Shown: positions 1 through 12,307 of the stretch, piece by piece
Layout: each line of letters opens with the position of its first letter
Position numbering within the stretch: the stretch's first letter is position 1
Assembly: GCA_947179485.1 (NCBI GenBank)
Contig: OX359247.1
Location: 34,138,801 to 34,202,800 of the forward strand
Length of the DNA: 64,000 nucleotides
Origin: Allacma fusca
Taxonomy: Eukaryota > Arthropoda > Collembola > Symphypleona > Sminthuridae
Direction of reading: 5' to 3'
Translations under genes and position numbers: made by a program
Notes under the pieces: model-generated
What the model saw: the letters and a program-made list of their open reading frames with translations, nothing else
Told to the model about the DNA's origin: nothing
Database searches by the model: none

Positions 1-783
1 GTTCCAAGGGGAATGGGAACGGATAATGTGGATAGTGGATAGTAATGGAAAGGATAGCGTTTTGTTGAGCGTTAGATGTTGAAGTTGGTTCGTTTTGGAG
101 GCTTGAGTAAAAATAATAATAATTGCAGGCTCACTGTGTATGGTAATTGGGGATTGGAATTATTAGTTATTATTATTAACATAAGCTTTCGTATTTGAAC
201 GGAAGGGATCCAGCATGTATGGATATAGTGTGTTGTCTTTTTATTTTAACATTAAGGATTTGAGCTTTCAAATGTAAATATTAACATAGTAAGAAATATA
301 GAGGTTTTTTTAGAAAGATTATGTATTGCTTCTACTTTACATTTTATTAATGGTCGCAGTAATATGCGAGAGGTTCGTAGCGCGACACAGATGCGTATTT
401 ACTGTATTTGGTTGAAGATAAATTTGTATGTGCAAATTGTTTATGAAAATGTGGAAATGTTTTTAAATTGAATGGGAATGAGGTACGGTTAAAACCGTGC
501 TGTGGTAGAATCAGTCACGTCGACAGTCTTATTACTTAAAACCGGAAATTTTGACAAACTCGAGCGGTCCAATGAGATTTCTTACTTCATTGAATAAAAT
601 TTGGTCTTGGTTTCGTTATACAGTAGGAGGGATGGAAACTGTAGACAGAAATAAGTAACATTCGTAATATCACACTATAGATGCACTTTATCTTTATTTG
701 TAGTTAAGATTGCAACTTTGTCGCATACAAAAAAACTAGCGTTGTTTGTGAATGCGCTTTGGGAACATACCCTCCTTACTTTT
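1..783. other. non-coding stretch, no gene seen
   Basis: AT-rich sequence without a supportable exon or a repeat that recurs in this window. It lies downstream of the six-cysteine gene on the minus strand and may contain its 3' UTR. Confidence 0.5.
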
Positions 784-1422
784 TTACCAGTCTTGTATAT
801 CGGTAGTGCGGGACCCATTACGAGGTGACGGAGTAGTAGCATCAACAAATTCTTCCTCGCTTCCGAGCGATTTCTCATTAGGATCGCAGACAATTCCGAA
901 AGGTGGGCAAACTATACCAATACAGCACTTACGAGCGCCGTACAGAATAGTAAAGCAGAGGGCGTACCAATTAGCACACAGATTTGCTGGACCGATAGGA
1001 GGAAGTGTTGGGAAGGAGTCAAAGATCGATGGAATATGAGGAGGGACTATGAGTGGTGGTAGTGCGGGTAACTGCAAAAAAAAAATAACCAATTCAATGA
1101 TAATTTAGAGAACGACAATTACTTGGATTTGTAAAGATGTCAAGGAAATAAAGCTCATATGGCGCAATAAAACCAAGAGCACGGTAACCCATTTATTCGT
1201 AATGTTTTGCTTATTGGATTGTGTGGAGGTAAATAATGTACGCACCTGTCTGCCAGTGTCGTCCGTGAGGTCGTCCAGGATTGCTTTCTCACCGTCCTCG
1301 TAATCGAAATCCAAAGTTGAGCTAGTGCCATTCTCCTTCGTAATCATTGCTATTGATCCGCATCTGACGGAGTGAATGATTAGAGTAAGTAGTAACGGGT
1401 AAATAAAGATGTTACAAGACAT
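784..1422 (-). CDS. small secreted protein with six-cysteine knot-like C-terminal module
   Basis: Two exons, 1422-1246 and 1071-784, join in phase 0 (donor gtgcgt, acceptor after a T-run ending gcag) to give 154 residues. The first ATG opens a hydrophobic signal peptide (about residues 1-21), followed by an acidic stretch containing an NGT sequon and rich in D and E. Exon 2 starts with a proline-rich segment and then carries six cysteines spaced C-x6-C-x9-CC-x4-C-x6-C, followed by an acidic, Thr-rich tail. That spacing is the one used by inhibitor-cystine-knot (knottin) folds, so an extracellular disulfide-rich mini-domain is inferred. The function is unknown. The same plan (signal peptide, acidic exon, phase-0 intron, cysteine exon) recurs at 42323-45747 and 47386-48483, so I take this as a third member of that family. 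Confidence 0.75.
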
Positions 1423-3560
1423 GACCTATAAACAACAAATTCAACAATTATTACCAATTAATCAGCTCGTTGCATTCACTCGGTAGGATTCAATAATAAT
1501 ATTTGTGACAACAATTAATCCCACCAAAATTTCTGATTAAACTTCTACAACAAATTAACCATGATGGTTATTACTTTTGACGACTGTTTAAACAGAGGAC
1601 TTCTGAGGTAAGCATGTGGGCACATCATATGCGGGGCAAAAATAATGTCCTCTCGTACAATACAATAGCTTTTGGATTGCGGTCCCCCATACTGCAGGGC
1701 TTCTAACATTCCTTATACCATCAGTGCATGTTTAACGGTCCTATTCCAGTAAAATACTATTTATAAGTACGTATACTTTAACCTTTGGCCCACAAAGTAC
1801 AGAAAGCGAAAACTTGAATAGCTGACAAAAAGAGTTTTTCTTAAAGGTTACGGAGGCTACACCTTGGGAAGGATATGAATGACAATAATCCGCCTAAAAC
1901 CACACACTGCATAATAAATGGAGTGTAAACATACCGCATCCAAGTATGTATGTATATACATATATGAAAACCTAATTTTATTATGAGATCCAAGCCTTAA
2001 CTAGAATAAATTATTGCTTTTGCATTTTAAAATAAATCTAAATATAGATAAATATGAAATGATAGATGCGATGACTACGTGAACGTCCACTTCGTGTGCT
2101 TACTTGTACTTATAAGCATTGAATGAACTGCGGAGGGAAAAAAACATTATTTTGTGGTAAGTACACAGAATAATATTTCCAGCTCACAATCAACTTTACA
2201 CATTGTTTTTAGGTATTTATTTAAAAATGTATTTCTGTGTGTAATCTACGAATTAAAATAAAAGCAGCTCTCCCAAGAACAGTTCTAACAATAAAGGCAT
2301 ACAACATTGAATTTTCTGTGTGGGACAGGTAATTATGCATATATGTAGCTACATGTTCATTTACAAACCTGTACATTCTATCACAATGAACAACAAAAAC
2401 TGTAAACGACATGTAAAGGTTTAATAAATTATAAAGAATTTTTGGGTATTTCGTACTTATTGTTGGTTAAAATGAAGACAATGTATGAAAGATAAGTAAA
2501 CTAGTAATAAATTACTAGTTATACCATAACATAAAATTGAAAGATAATTTAAACTACTAGTAAGCAAGCATGTAAGATTATAATTATTATTATATTACTA
2601 CTGAAATAACAATAATAAATATATTTTCAATAAAAACAACTATATTTAACTACGTGTAGGTACCATGTGTTAGAAACTACTGTACCATCTTCACTTATCC
2701 AAGGTCAACACTTCATTTTGGATTAGAGTGTGGTTGTTGCTGCCTTCAGAATCTATGAATGAATGCTTCTTCAGCTTAGTTATCTTAAGTCACGAATTTG
2801 AAATTATAATGCTGGACTCCTTGGTATTTAACATTTTTAGCAAATTAACTTCTTGCTCTGAAATAATATGTAAATAAATATTCATGTCAAATGACAGACG
2901 GGACTGGAAGCATCTGCAATATCTGCGTACAGACCCCATAATTTGCTATATACTTTTATTATAATATAATATACATGCATTGCCCTTTGCATCAAAAAAC
3001 CAAATCAACAGATGAGAACAGCTCACCTTAGAAATTTTATTGATGAGAAAGATAACCCATGGTAAAGGATACATAACATTTGGACATACAGCACATTATC
3101 CAATGTATCAAAACGTGGGGTTCAGTTCAACTGAGTCGGATTCCATGAAATCACATCTCTGAGTATCTAAACAAAAATGGCGATTTACATATTATTAATT
3201 TCCCATGAAGAAAACACCAGGAGATTTATTAGGCTGGTCTGAATGAAATACTGCTTGTTCCAACCGTATTCTTTCTAATTGTTCCAAACATAAACAATCA
3301 TTTATATAATGAACCCACCAGGAAAGATTTTGACAAAACTTAGGAAATTTCTTGAGAAACGACTTTTTAATCCTGTAGATAAATTCTATGGTCCTTTGCT
3401 GGAACACCAACGCAACGCCGCAGTAACAACCATTAGTTAATAGCAAAACGTTTGTTTTTGTCCGAACAATAAGAAAGAACCAGGCAGTACATAACACTTG
3501 TTACAAAAAATACTCATTTTGCTACCTCACTATCACATTATCCACCAATACTCGTAGAAA
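1423..3560. other. intergenic, no gene seen
   Basis: AT-rich non-coding sequence. The open frame at 3195-3497 (-) looks spurious: it has no recognisable domain, no ATG-led signal and no match to the C-terminal domain expected beside the gene stub at 3561-3800. Confidence 0.4.
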
Positions 3561-3800
3561 CTACGTTGGTTGTGACGACGAAGAAATATCTTCAAACTGT
3601 GTATCTGGGAAAGGGTTGGTGGTTTCAGTTGAAACGGAGGGATGAAATCCGTTCTTCAGGACGTTCATAACCCACGCCTTAAATTTTATTGAACGTTTGG
3701 TGGACCATCCTGGGGGATTTTGATAAGCCCAAACAAAGCTTTTCATATCCTTGAACAACATATCAAAATATTGTTCCTCGGACATTTGTGAATTATGCAT
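3561..3800 (-). CDS. stub of unknown paralogous family (N-terminal domain only)
   Basis: From ATG 3800 to a TAG at 3561 there are 79 codons. Residues 6-55 align by eye with the first exons of the genes at 8903-10172 and 38922-40485: an SEEQYF-like helix start, a D or N followed by P and W/L, then a basic or aromatic helix ending in I/L-K-N/T-G-F. The middle acidic exon and the C-terminal domain of the paralogues are not found within 3 kb downstream. It is therefore either a short single-exon gene, a decayed copy, or a first exon read past its donor (a GT follows CCAGATACACA). No function is known for the family. Confidence 0.45.
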   Translation of the reverse strand: MHNSQMSEEQYFDMLFKDMKSFVWAYQNPPGWSTKRSIKFKAWVMNVLKNGFHPSVSTETTNPFPDTQFEDISSSSQPT

Positions 3801-5425
3801 TTTTAGAAGATTCTTAGGCTGTAAAGTACTTGATATTTTGTCGGACCGAAATATAGGATAATACTTGGAATGTATGTTGTGTTTTTTGTGACAGTATATT
3901 ACTAGCAAGATTCTACGACACCCCTACCCTGATTAAATTAATGTAATTAAATCTATACTTGAAATTTTATACTTCAACAAGCTTCTTTAACAGTCTTTAT
4001 TCGTCCGACTTTCAGTAACAACTAAAAAAACCCACTCGAACTTTTCCACGCCTGTCTACTGTATATAATATACGCCTGTCTACTCTCATCAAGATTAGGG
4101 ATATTTTCTGAAATATGCAAAAATATCATAATTATTCCAAAGTAGCAAACGACAATAATACTACAAGGTGCACGCAGACATTTATTCCCCTTTCTCCTAG
4201 CTCAAAAAAGCAAGCTTGTCAAAATGGATTTTTTAAGAGAATTCTCTTGCCAATAAAAATACAAACATTGACCTGGAGCACCCCAAAATATCACGTTAGT
4301 CAAATGTATGAAGTAACGTCAAACGTGTCTTTGGAAAACTTGCATCCAGGTTTTTATAATCGGAATAGTAAGAATTCCAAACTATAGATATTGATACAAA
4401 TTTGTAGCAAATTGTACAAACTTCAAGTTTAATATTATAGAGCACGCACAGTCCACCTGAGTTATCCGTAACAGATCATGGTATCACATAAAGGTGTGAT
4501 AAGATTTGTTTATCGAATGTAATTTCCTGCAACTTTATCATTTTGACCTTTTAGCAAGAACCACGGGAAAATGTTATTTTATGTAGATCGCATTAAATTT
4601 GGTAAGTGAAGAAATGTAAAAGTAATTGTATGGAGACAGAAAAAAGTTTTCAAACAAGTTCTCAAATTTACAAAACTCTTTTCATCACTGCAATATTCTG
4701 GGTTTAGGATTGTCCCAGTCCAAGGTCCACGCTTATACATATATTTTTTCAATGTACAAGAAAATATTTTAACAAAATAAGAATATTTTAAACCACCCTG
4801 CTGCTTACATGGCCGGGGAGAATATTTTGTAACACCCTTTGCATATTTTATGTAAATATTTTTATCAAACAAGTCAAATTAAACTTTTGCATTATGCTAT
4901 TATTAGCTCAGAGATTGTTCTAGAAAAGCGTTCAGCGCCTATGAGGACAATCTAATATTCGGTTTTTACGGAGTAAGTTTTAGTAAGTAATATATGTATG
5001 TATGTATGTCAGGTGTCAGCACCATTCCGTATTGCAAAGCCTTAAACCACACTAGGATTTTACTCGGTTCGAACAAATATTTTTTTTAAAAAAAGGATAC
5101 TGGTAACGCCCTCTGAACATTTTTGAATTTTGAGTTATAATAGATTGATGTAGCCTGTATTTCACACGAAATTTTAACAAGCAGCCGACACTTAATTGAT
5201 TGAATACAGCTTCCACCGAATTTTGAATGCCAGGGGTTTACTTGCAAATTCAGCTCTTTAACATTTAACAAAGTTACAACAAAAGTATGTATCTACATAT
5301 TGACAATACGGATATTTTGTAAAAAAAATCAAAGGCACAGCTGTGATTGATTCTCTGAATGTAATACACGTGTACTTATGTGTATTAACTTAACTATTTG
5401 TTTTGACAGCACTAAATTTCAATTA
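3801..5425. other. intergenic, no gene seen
   Basis: AT-rich sequence with a short TATG microsatellite near 4993-5008. An open frame at 4115-4387 (+) has no recognisable features and is not called. Confidence 0.4.
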
Positions 5426-7103
5426 TTACAATCCCTTGTTGTAATAAATAATCCTCGGTGGATTCGGCAATGTTTTAATTCTCTCCTGTAAAACAACAGA
5501 ATCCACCAACAATACAACCAAATACAATTAGACTAATTAAACATTTGCATGAGCATAACATCCTTTAAGGCAGATGTTTAAAATCGTTAAAACCTGAAGT
5601 TCCGGCTCCAACTTTGACACATCTATCGAAGATTTCTGTGGGAATAGAGCACAGCACATGGGTGTGGCAAATGTTAAGCAAAAACCGCACATTAAAACTT
5701 GCACCGGAGCTCCAATGAACGGATATCGAGTGAGAATTCCACGTTTTTCAAGCCGGTCCATCATGATAGCAGGGAAAACTAAAAATAGGGGATGGGAATA
5801 TTTAGTATCAACGTACAAATAAAGACATCAGACGCGATTTTGAAAGCCTTTATAAAAAGAGGAAAGAAGTTAGCTTTCATCTATACCCATGCCAGGAATG
5901 GTCATGGCAATCCGAGACAACACAACTTGCACTATTCCCCCGCGGGCAGCGATCACCGAAACTCCTACACGGTTGCCTTCGCTATCAAAAACTTGAGTTC
6001 CATCTTGAATCTCCCTGCAATCATCATAGGTTGTTAATATTTCTTGTCATGTACCTTGAAAACCCTGAGAAAATACTATTTTGCATGAATTAACGTGTCA
6101 AAAGCTTCATAAAAGTATTATAAAATCTGACTGCATCCGCATCATCGGAATGTTGACACAATTAGCAGCAGCCACAGCAGTAAATGGTACCATCCTTCCG
6201 ATAATCGGTGGTGCTCTCTGTGGTGGAAACAACATATGCCATTAGTGTTTGACTTTATCATTCGATTTTTAGAACATCATAGGCGCTCATTTAGGATATT
6301 TAAGTACCTTTGCCAATGAATTTAGCCCAAGAGCAGTTACTAGGGCTCCCCCTGTTGCCAGTATGTAAGATGTACCCAACTGCCTGCATAAAATATATTA
6401 ACTAATTACACAACCGTTACATACAAGCGTCAGCTTTTTATTAATTACTCTGAGTTTAACGGGCTTTTCGTGCATGGTCTCTATCCATCTAAGGAAATTA
6501 AATCATCATTTGCTTACCTGGCACTAACTGACGAGTCCCCGCTTCGATTTGAGTAGTTGACAACAGCATTGAAAGATTGGTTTGCCCATTGCCAAAACAC
6601 GATAGCCATGGGAGTTCTACAATTCGTAGTAAACATTGAAAGAATTAATTAGCATATCTTATGCTGCAATTCGGCAGTTACTGTTACTAAAATATTTACT
6701 TGTAGAATGTTAGCATGCATCCTGTGATTGTCATATTCATTGGAACTTGAGCTGACATTCTACCGATCAAAATCATTTTGTCTCCAGTATCGGGGTGAAA
6801 TGCTGAATCGTAGATATTTTTCGCTCGCCATAGATCATCTTCTGTTAGGTCAGGAATGCTTTCTCCTTTTCTACAACACATGTGTGTCTATTACATTAAC
6901 TAATAAATTATTGTCAGATCTAAAAATTTGTTGTAACTTTACCGATAGCGAATGACGATATCTTTAGCCCTGACCAATTCAGTGGATGTTCGTAGTAAGT
7001 TTAGGGGATTTGTAGTCACAAAGAAATGGCGAGCTCGACCCAGGTATGAATTTTGATCCCAGCGGGGTTCATTGATATTAACCCCATTTATTGATGATGC
7101 CAT
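5426..7103 (-). CDS. sideroflexin (SFXN1/3 type), complete, 8 exons
   Basis: Exons 7103-6943, 6870-6700, 6616-6518, 6383-6308, 6217-6132, 6014-5887, 5778-5594 and 5485-5426 join with consistent phases to 321 residues, the usual family length. Sideroflexins are multi-pass proteins of the mitochondrial inner membrane; SFXN1 and SFXN3 carry serine for one-carbon metabolism. Visible landmarks are the N-terminal EPRWDQ-S-LGRA-HFF block, HPDTG at residues 79-83 followed by [32 protein letters not shown], the [12 protein letters not shown] segment at about 185-196, [15 protein letters not shown] near the C-terminus, and the terminal YNKGL. The segment just before VVLSRI departs from the usual ESxNAAKxAI-like sequence, a local divergence. 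All splice sites are GT-AG and no frame is broken, so the gene looks functional. Confidence 0.93.
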
Positions 7104-7801
7104 ACTGTCTTAAATGTTTTTATATTATTTTAAATCTCAATTACGGGGTTAAATTTTGTGGTGAAAAAAGGTATTTTATACCAATTTTTACTCTGTTATG
7201 TATAATTTACTTCATGAGATGATTTGATTTAGCTTCGGTAAAGTTAGACCTGTATTCCGCCTTAAAGTAGCTGCAGAAGGCTAATGTACTTGTAACAGCA
7301 AATGTTATTTAGTAAATACAACAAAAACCACTGCACTTTCGTTTCATATCAAACGTGAATCCAAAGCACAGCATAGTACTTGTAACATCGATTAAGACAA
7401 GAACAAAAGCGAGATAAGCGAGATAGGTGGGAGTATTCGTTAAATGAATTCTCTTGGTCGGCATGTTTAAGTTTCAAAGAAAGCGAAAGATACATAATAA
7501 CTTTGTTAATGCAGTGATTATGAGTAGACCTGAAAGGACAACTGAGTTGTTTTCAAGTGTCAGTAGCCTGACCCAGCATCTATAAGAGCAATGACTACAA
7601 TACTGTAGCTTAAGACATCCCACTTAGTTGACAATACTAATCCCCTAACCATTACCCCATTGTATGCATCACTGTTCCAGCTTCCTTCCATATATTTATG
7701 TATTCATAAATCCAGCGAGCTCATATCTACAGTATGCTAGCATTCAATTGTAAAATTCTGGAAAACATTTAAATAGTTTATTTCGCTAAAACACATAACC
7801 C
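7104..7801. other. upstream region of sideroflexin, no other gene seen
   Basis: Non-coding sequence between the sideroflexin start and the MITE at 7802; it presumably contains the sideroflexin promoter. No confident core motif was identified. Positions 7794-7801 (CATAACCC) are the left target duplication of the MITE. Confidence 0.4.
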
Positions 7802-8678
7802 CAAAGATGCTAGCCTATCCTACATGTAGGCCTACATGTAGGCCTATTTATAGGGTGCGAGCTATTTGCAGAAAAAATTATAGGCAAAATAGGGTGCACT
7901 GATTTTCGCAGAAAAATGCCTATAAAATAGGAATGCACGCCTGCATACACGCCGTCATATAGGCATATATGTAGGCAGCACAAAAACGCGCTTGTATGAA
8001 GGCAAATATGTAGGATGTACATATATACATAACTATTTTCTCATTATGGAATAAGTTATCTCAATGCTAACCAAACCGACTTTTGAACGTTGGCTACGTT
8101 GGAATATCAGGGTACTGTAGGGACATGTGAGATTTCCCATTCAAAATAATATCCATACATAACTAAGTACATATACATATATTGTAGGTGATTGCTCGAT
8201 GCTTATATACTTACTGTAACGTGCAATACGACCAATCAATAGGAGTTTTCAAATAATGCATGAGTAACATTAATTTTGAAGAAGTACTCACAATCAGTTT
8301 GTGTAAAAATATGATACATAAGAAAGTAACAAACAATTGTGAGTGTTTGCGGAATAATTGTTGCATATGAGGGATAGCCTAATTGTTTTTTAAACTAATC
8401 CTATATGTCCATAATAAATTTGCTAAAATAAAGACAGCAAAATGTAATTATGAATTTTAATCAAAATATAATTTAATTCTGCAGTATAGGGTCCCATGTA
8501 GGAAGGGGCTAACACTTTCCGTTACCCTATATAGGCAGAAATGTAGGCAGCGGCAAATGCCTACTTGTAGGCAAGGATATAGGCCCAGCAATTGCACAAA
8601 TAGGCGAGAAGGAAGGCCCCTCCTAAACTGAATGTATAGGTAGGATGTAGGATAGGCAAAATCAGTTTAGCATCTTTG
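7802..8678. mobile_element. hAT-type MITE, family 1 (CAAAGATGC ends), full length
   Basis: The 877-bp element starts CAAAGATGCTAGCC and ends in the inverted form (..TAGCATCTTTG). It is flanked by a perfect 8-bp duplication CATAACCC at 7794-7801 and 8679-8686. Inner end regions are packed with variants of the palindromic word GCCTACATGTAGGC, present as many direct and inverted copies on both sides. No coding frame is seen, so it is non-autonomous. An 8-bp duplication is the mark of hAT transposition. A second, interrupted copy lies inverted at 20168-21215. Confidence 0.88.
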
Positions 8679-8902
8679 CATAACCCGGTATATAAATGAA
8701 ACAGGGCATTCAAAAACTATCATCCTTAATAATCATTTGCTAAAAATAATTCTCCCGTGGAATTTAAAAAATATGAAAACAATATAATTGCATTGAAGTT
8801 ACTCTTGCAAATATACATAGACACTAAAATACACTTGCGTACAAATTGTAATGTATTTACGTCCTACCACAAAAACCTTAAGAAAGCTACAACAAAGACG
8901 AA

Positions 8903-10172
8903 CTAACTCACGCCCAGACAGTACACTACAATGCAGTTAGAGCCTGCACAAAAATACTTGTGTACATCTACCAAAGTACCCATCAACTCTTTAAAAAATC
9001 TGTTCGAGACAGCAGCTTTCGCAAAATAACTCGTCACATCATTTCTACCCTCTGGACCCAGGCAAGGATAAACTCTAGCAACCAACTCGCCATAAGAAAT
9101 CGGCATTCTAATGTTTTCAGAATTGAAACAAACTTTATAATCGGAACTTAATAGAACCTGAAGAATTTTGTGTTTCTTTTCGATCACAGACACATTCTGG
9201 AATTTTTTCCTAACTATCCAAGTACTGACAGCCGGTATCATCAAGTCTTGAAGATTTTTCAGTTTTCGCTTGAACTCCAAAACTGAAACTGAAGTAAAAG
9301 TAAGCTTCATTTCATGTTCATATTATTTCAGTATCTAAATAAATCCCAGATGAAAATTCCTCGTGGTCGTAAGTAGAAGTTTACCATTCTTAGTCATTGT
9401 TTTCCTAAACAAATGCAAGGAACCTACAGTTCTGTCCAGTTCCCTTTCCATGTACTCCAAATCCTCCGAACCATCTGGAAGCGTCTCACTACTCTGCATA
9501 TGCACCATCGAATCGAATTCTTCAATCGATGACACAGGAACAGCTGTAGCTCCATCAGCATCCTTATTCCTGACGTTGATTCCTTCCAAATCTGGTAAAA
9601 AATTGCTGAAGCCATCTAAGAAGTTGAACACAATGAAAGAATGAAACTGACAAAATCTCAACACATCGTATTACCATTCACGAAGCGAAAGAAAGAACAC
9701 TGGAAAAATAAAAATAAAATCTTCCAAGTATTTACTATAAAAGCTATCTTGCAATCAGTACACTTACTACAAGAGTCGTCTGACCTGAAGGAAGTGGGCA
9801 CTTCAACATCCTGTACATTATGTATCTGCAATAATAAATAATTATCCCTAATTCCATTAATTTTCAAAAAAAAGGGGCCTTTTGACTAACTATAACCTAC
9901 GATGTATGTACCAGTCAATGTGACACGAAAATAATTTTCTAATTTAATATACGATATTCATATTCTCTTACACGATTCGTTAAGCCCAGAGGTAGAAGAA
10001 ACTCGGGATCACCACCACTGAAACCAGTTTTTATGCAATTCAAAATCCAATTATTGAAATGTCTCACTTGCTCATCTGACAAGTCTTGTGGATTTTCAAA
10101 ATCCAATACAAAATTACGAATTCCTTCTAACAATTTAAACAGGTGCTCTTCTGATACTCGAAATTTGGACAT
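8903..10172 (-). CDS. unknown protein, family A member (helical N-term plus WIxRKKF C-term domain)
   Basis: Four exons, 10172-9972, 9825-9768, 9615-9385 and 9288-8903, fit with phases 0, 1 and 1 and give 291 residues. The N-terminal exon has a predicted helical domain (SEEHLFKLLEGIRNFV, then NWILNCIKTGF). The middle exons are short, acidic and Ser-rich. The last exon carries the best conserved block, about residues 175-275, with STWIVRKKF, V-VIEKKHKIL, VCFNSENI, SYGELVARVYP and FFKELMGTL. No signal peptide or membrane segment is seen, so it is likely cytosolic or nuclear. I do not recognise the family. The paralogue at 38922-40485 shares the order of domains and at least the last intron phase, which supports this gene model. 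The gene sits between a hAT MITE and the 9.5-kb transposon, and its reading frame is intact. Confidence 0.72.
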
Positions 10173-10520
10173 GTTATAATTCAAACTAAAGCCTTGTCAA
10201 AAGAATAACTACAAAAACCAAAAATAATCCTGTAAACTATGAAACCCAAGATTTTGCTCAGAACAGTATACTCCCCTGTTAGCGAATTAATAAAATAACG
10301 TCTATTTATTGTAAAATGATAAGTACTTAACTAATTTTCAATGAAGTAACAAATAATTAACTTTCAGGGGTTTTCATTCTAACGAATCATTGTAGATAAA
10401 ATGATGCGCTGGAGATGGAAATGTTTGTATTTTATGACGACGCTGTGACAGCCTGCTGTAATTTAGGGTGTCCCAACTTCCAGAGTGGACCTGGGTTCAC
10501 CTGATGGCCTGATGAGCGTA
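10173..10520. other. intergenic, no gene seen
   Basis: AT-rich non-coding sequence upstream of the family A gene. It ends at the 9-bp target duplication of the large transposon (10521-10529). Confidence 0.45.
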
Positions 10521-10529
10521 AATTTAGTC

Positions 10530-10980
10530 GGAAGGTCCAAGTTGGCGTACAGCATACAGTCGTGGAGTCAATTTACCATACAATTGTATGCTACAGCACA
10601 CAGCATACAGGTATACATTTAATTCAAGCTAGCATTCAGCATACAACCAATGATTCAAGTTGGCATACAACATACAACAGTTGATTCAAGTTAGCATACA
10701 TAAAAAACATCAACTTAGCATACGGCATACAGCAGTTTATACAAGATAGCATACAACATATAACTAGGAAGGATCATTTCAATGGAATTGTTTTTACAAA
10801 TAGGCGAATGTTAATTCAGTTGCTGAGCATAGTGTACTTATGTGTAATTGTCAATGCACGAATAAATACTAAACAACTTCAGATCAGCAAAACATGAATT
10901 AAATAAATACACGCGGTTTCAAATAGTACAAGGGTTATACAGAGCTGACTGCTTTAGCTGAAGGAGTTAGAGGCTAAAGC
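10530..10980 (+). repeat. left inverted arm of the large transposon
   Basis: The 451-bp arm pairs without gaps with the reverse complement of 19588-20038. It contains about seven tandem-like units built on GCATACA and TTCAAGTTRGC, of the kind often bound by transposases. Confidence 0.9.
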
Positions 10981-12307
10981 ACGTAAAAATAAATAGGACG
11001 TTTTGTTACTGAAATTTACTTATGAACATATATACTGACCACAAGTAGCCTATGTGATCGTGACTGTCAGCAAATATCAGTTTTTTAATGCGAAGGGTGA
11101 CGGGCACTGTAATACAGGACTGCACAGTGACTTTAATTTTGTATCGAAGCAGAAATCCGTTAGGGAGTGTGCACATATTACGTTTCATTTTTGGGGGAGG
11201 GAGGGGGTCTTGAAGCTGATGATTTTGTGTATACCAAGGGGGTGGGGGTAATCTTGCTGATGACGTTTCACCCATTATCACAAAAATGTAAGGAATAAAC
11301 ACGGATAATTGTTAGACTAGCGTTTTTAGTAACAAATTTTTATTTGTGAAAGACCACTGATACATTTTATAAACATACGCAAGCCGTACATTAGTCCAAA
11401 TGTCTGACAACCATGAGCATTCTGAAAACTCAAGGCTCACGCAAGAATTTGCTGCAAAATCACGTCCGTTAATTTTAGTTTTGCAAATAATTAGTTTTCA
11501 TGATCTCAGATGCAACTTGGACAAATTTTTAATACAGAAGTTTCTCCAGGTTCCGGTGCTCTTTAAACAGGAATTTTTCTAGAGTTGGTATTTGAAAACC
11601 CGGACGATTCATCTGCCTACTTTGACGGGGTTTGTTGCCAAATGTCATGCTAAATATCTGGAAATTATCCTCTGTCTACTATTGCCCCACCATTCAAGAC
11701 AACCTTGAAAGTCAAACCCACCATGCGTGCAATTACTATTTTGTTATCAACATTGCATATGAACCCCGCAAAAGAGCTGCTCATAGAAATTTGTTAGGAA
11801 GCATCTCGAAAAATATTGAATCTGTTGTTAAAAGTAATCAAATGCAGTTTTCCACAGCATTAGTTATTGTAAATGTGGCTGACTCGATACAGAGCGAATT
11901 TGCCTATATTACTAACGTTAAATGTTATTTTTATAATAACAAAAGGCTCTTTGCAAAAACAGTAATAATTGCAACTTCACTTTTGTCCGCGAAGGAGAAT
12001 AAACCGAAATAAAATGACCACGATCTCAAGTTTCCCAACCGGTATTCATTCGTTTGCCTTAATTATTTTTTTTTCTTCCTTCAAAATTTAGTTTATTTTG
12101 TTTAAGCACGAACACGTGGACCGATTTCAACCAATAACAAGCTCATCAATTTTGAACAAAATGGGTCGAGCATTTTTGGAGGAAAGTACAGATTATTTTT
12201 ACGCAAGAACGCGCTGACCTGTTTCAATTAATAACAAACTCATACGAGTTTTCGGCCTATCCAATGAAAACTAAAACTTTTAACGGTTTGGTCTAGTAGT
12301 TTCGGGG

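Noticed and set aside
752..1039. 95-codon open frame on the plus strand over the first six-cysteine gene
   Set aside because: It is the antisense shadow of exon 2 at 784-1071, with no domain or splice support.
3195..3497. 100-codon open frame (-) next to the family stub
   Set aside because: It starts at a non-ATG codon context without signal or domain and does not match the paralogues' C-terminal block.
11632..12012. 126-codon open frame inside the large transposon as its transposase
   Set aside because: No DDE signature, no zinc finger and far too short for a MULE transposase; kept only as a note.
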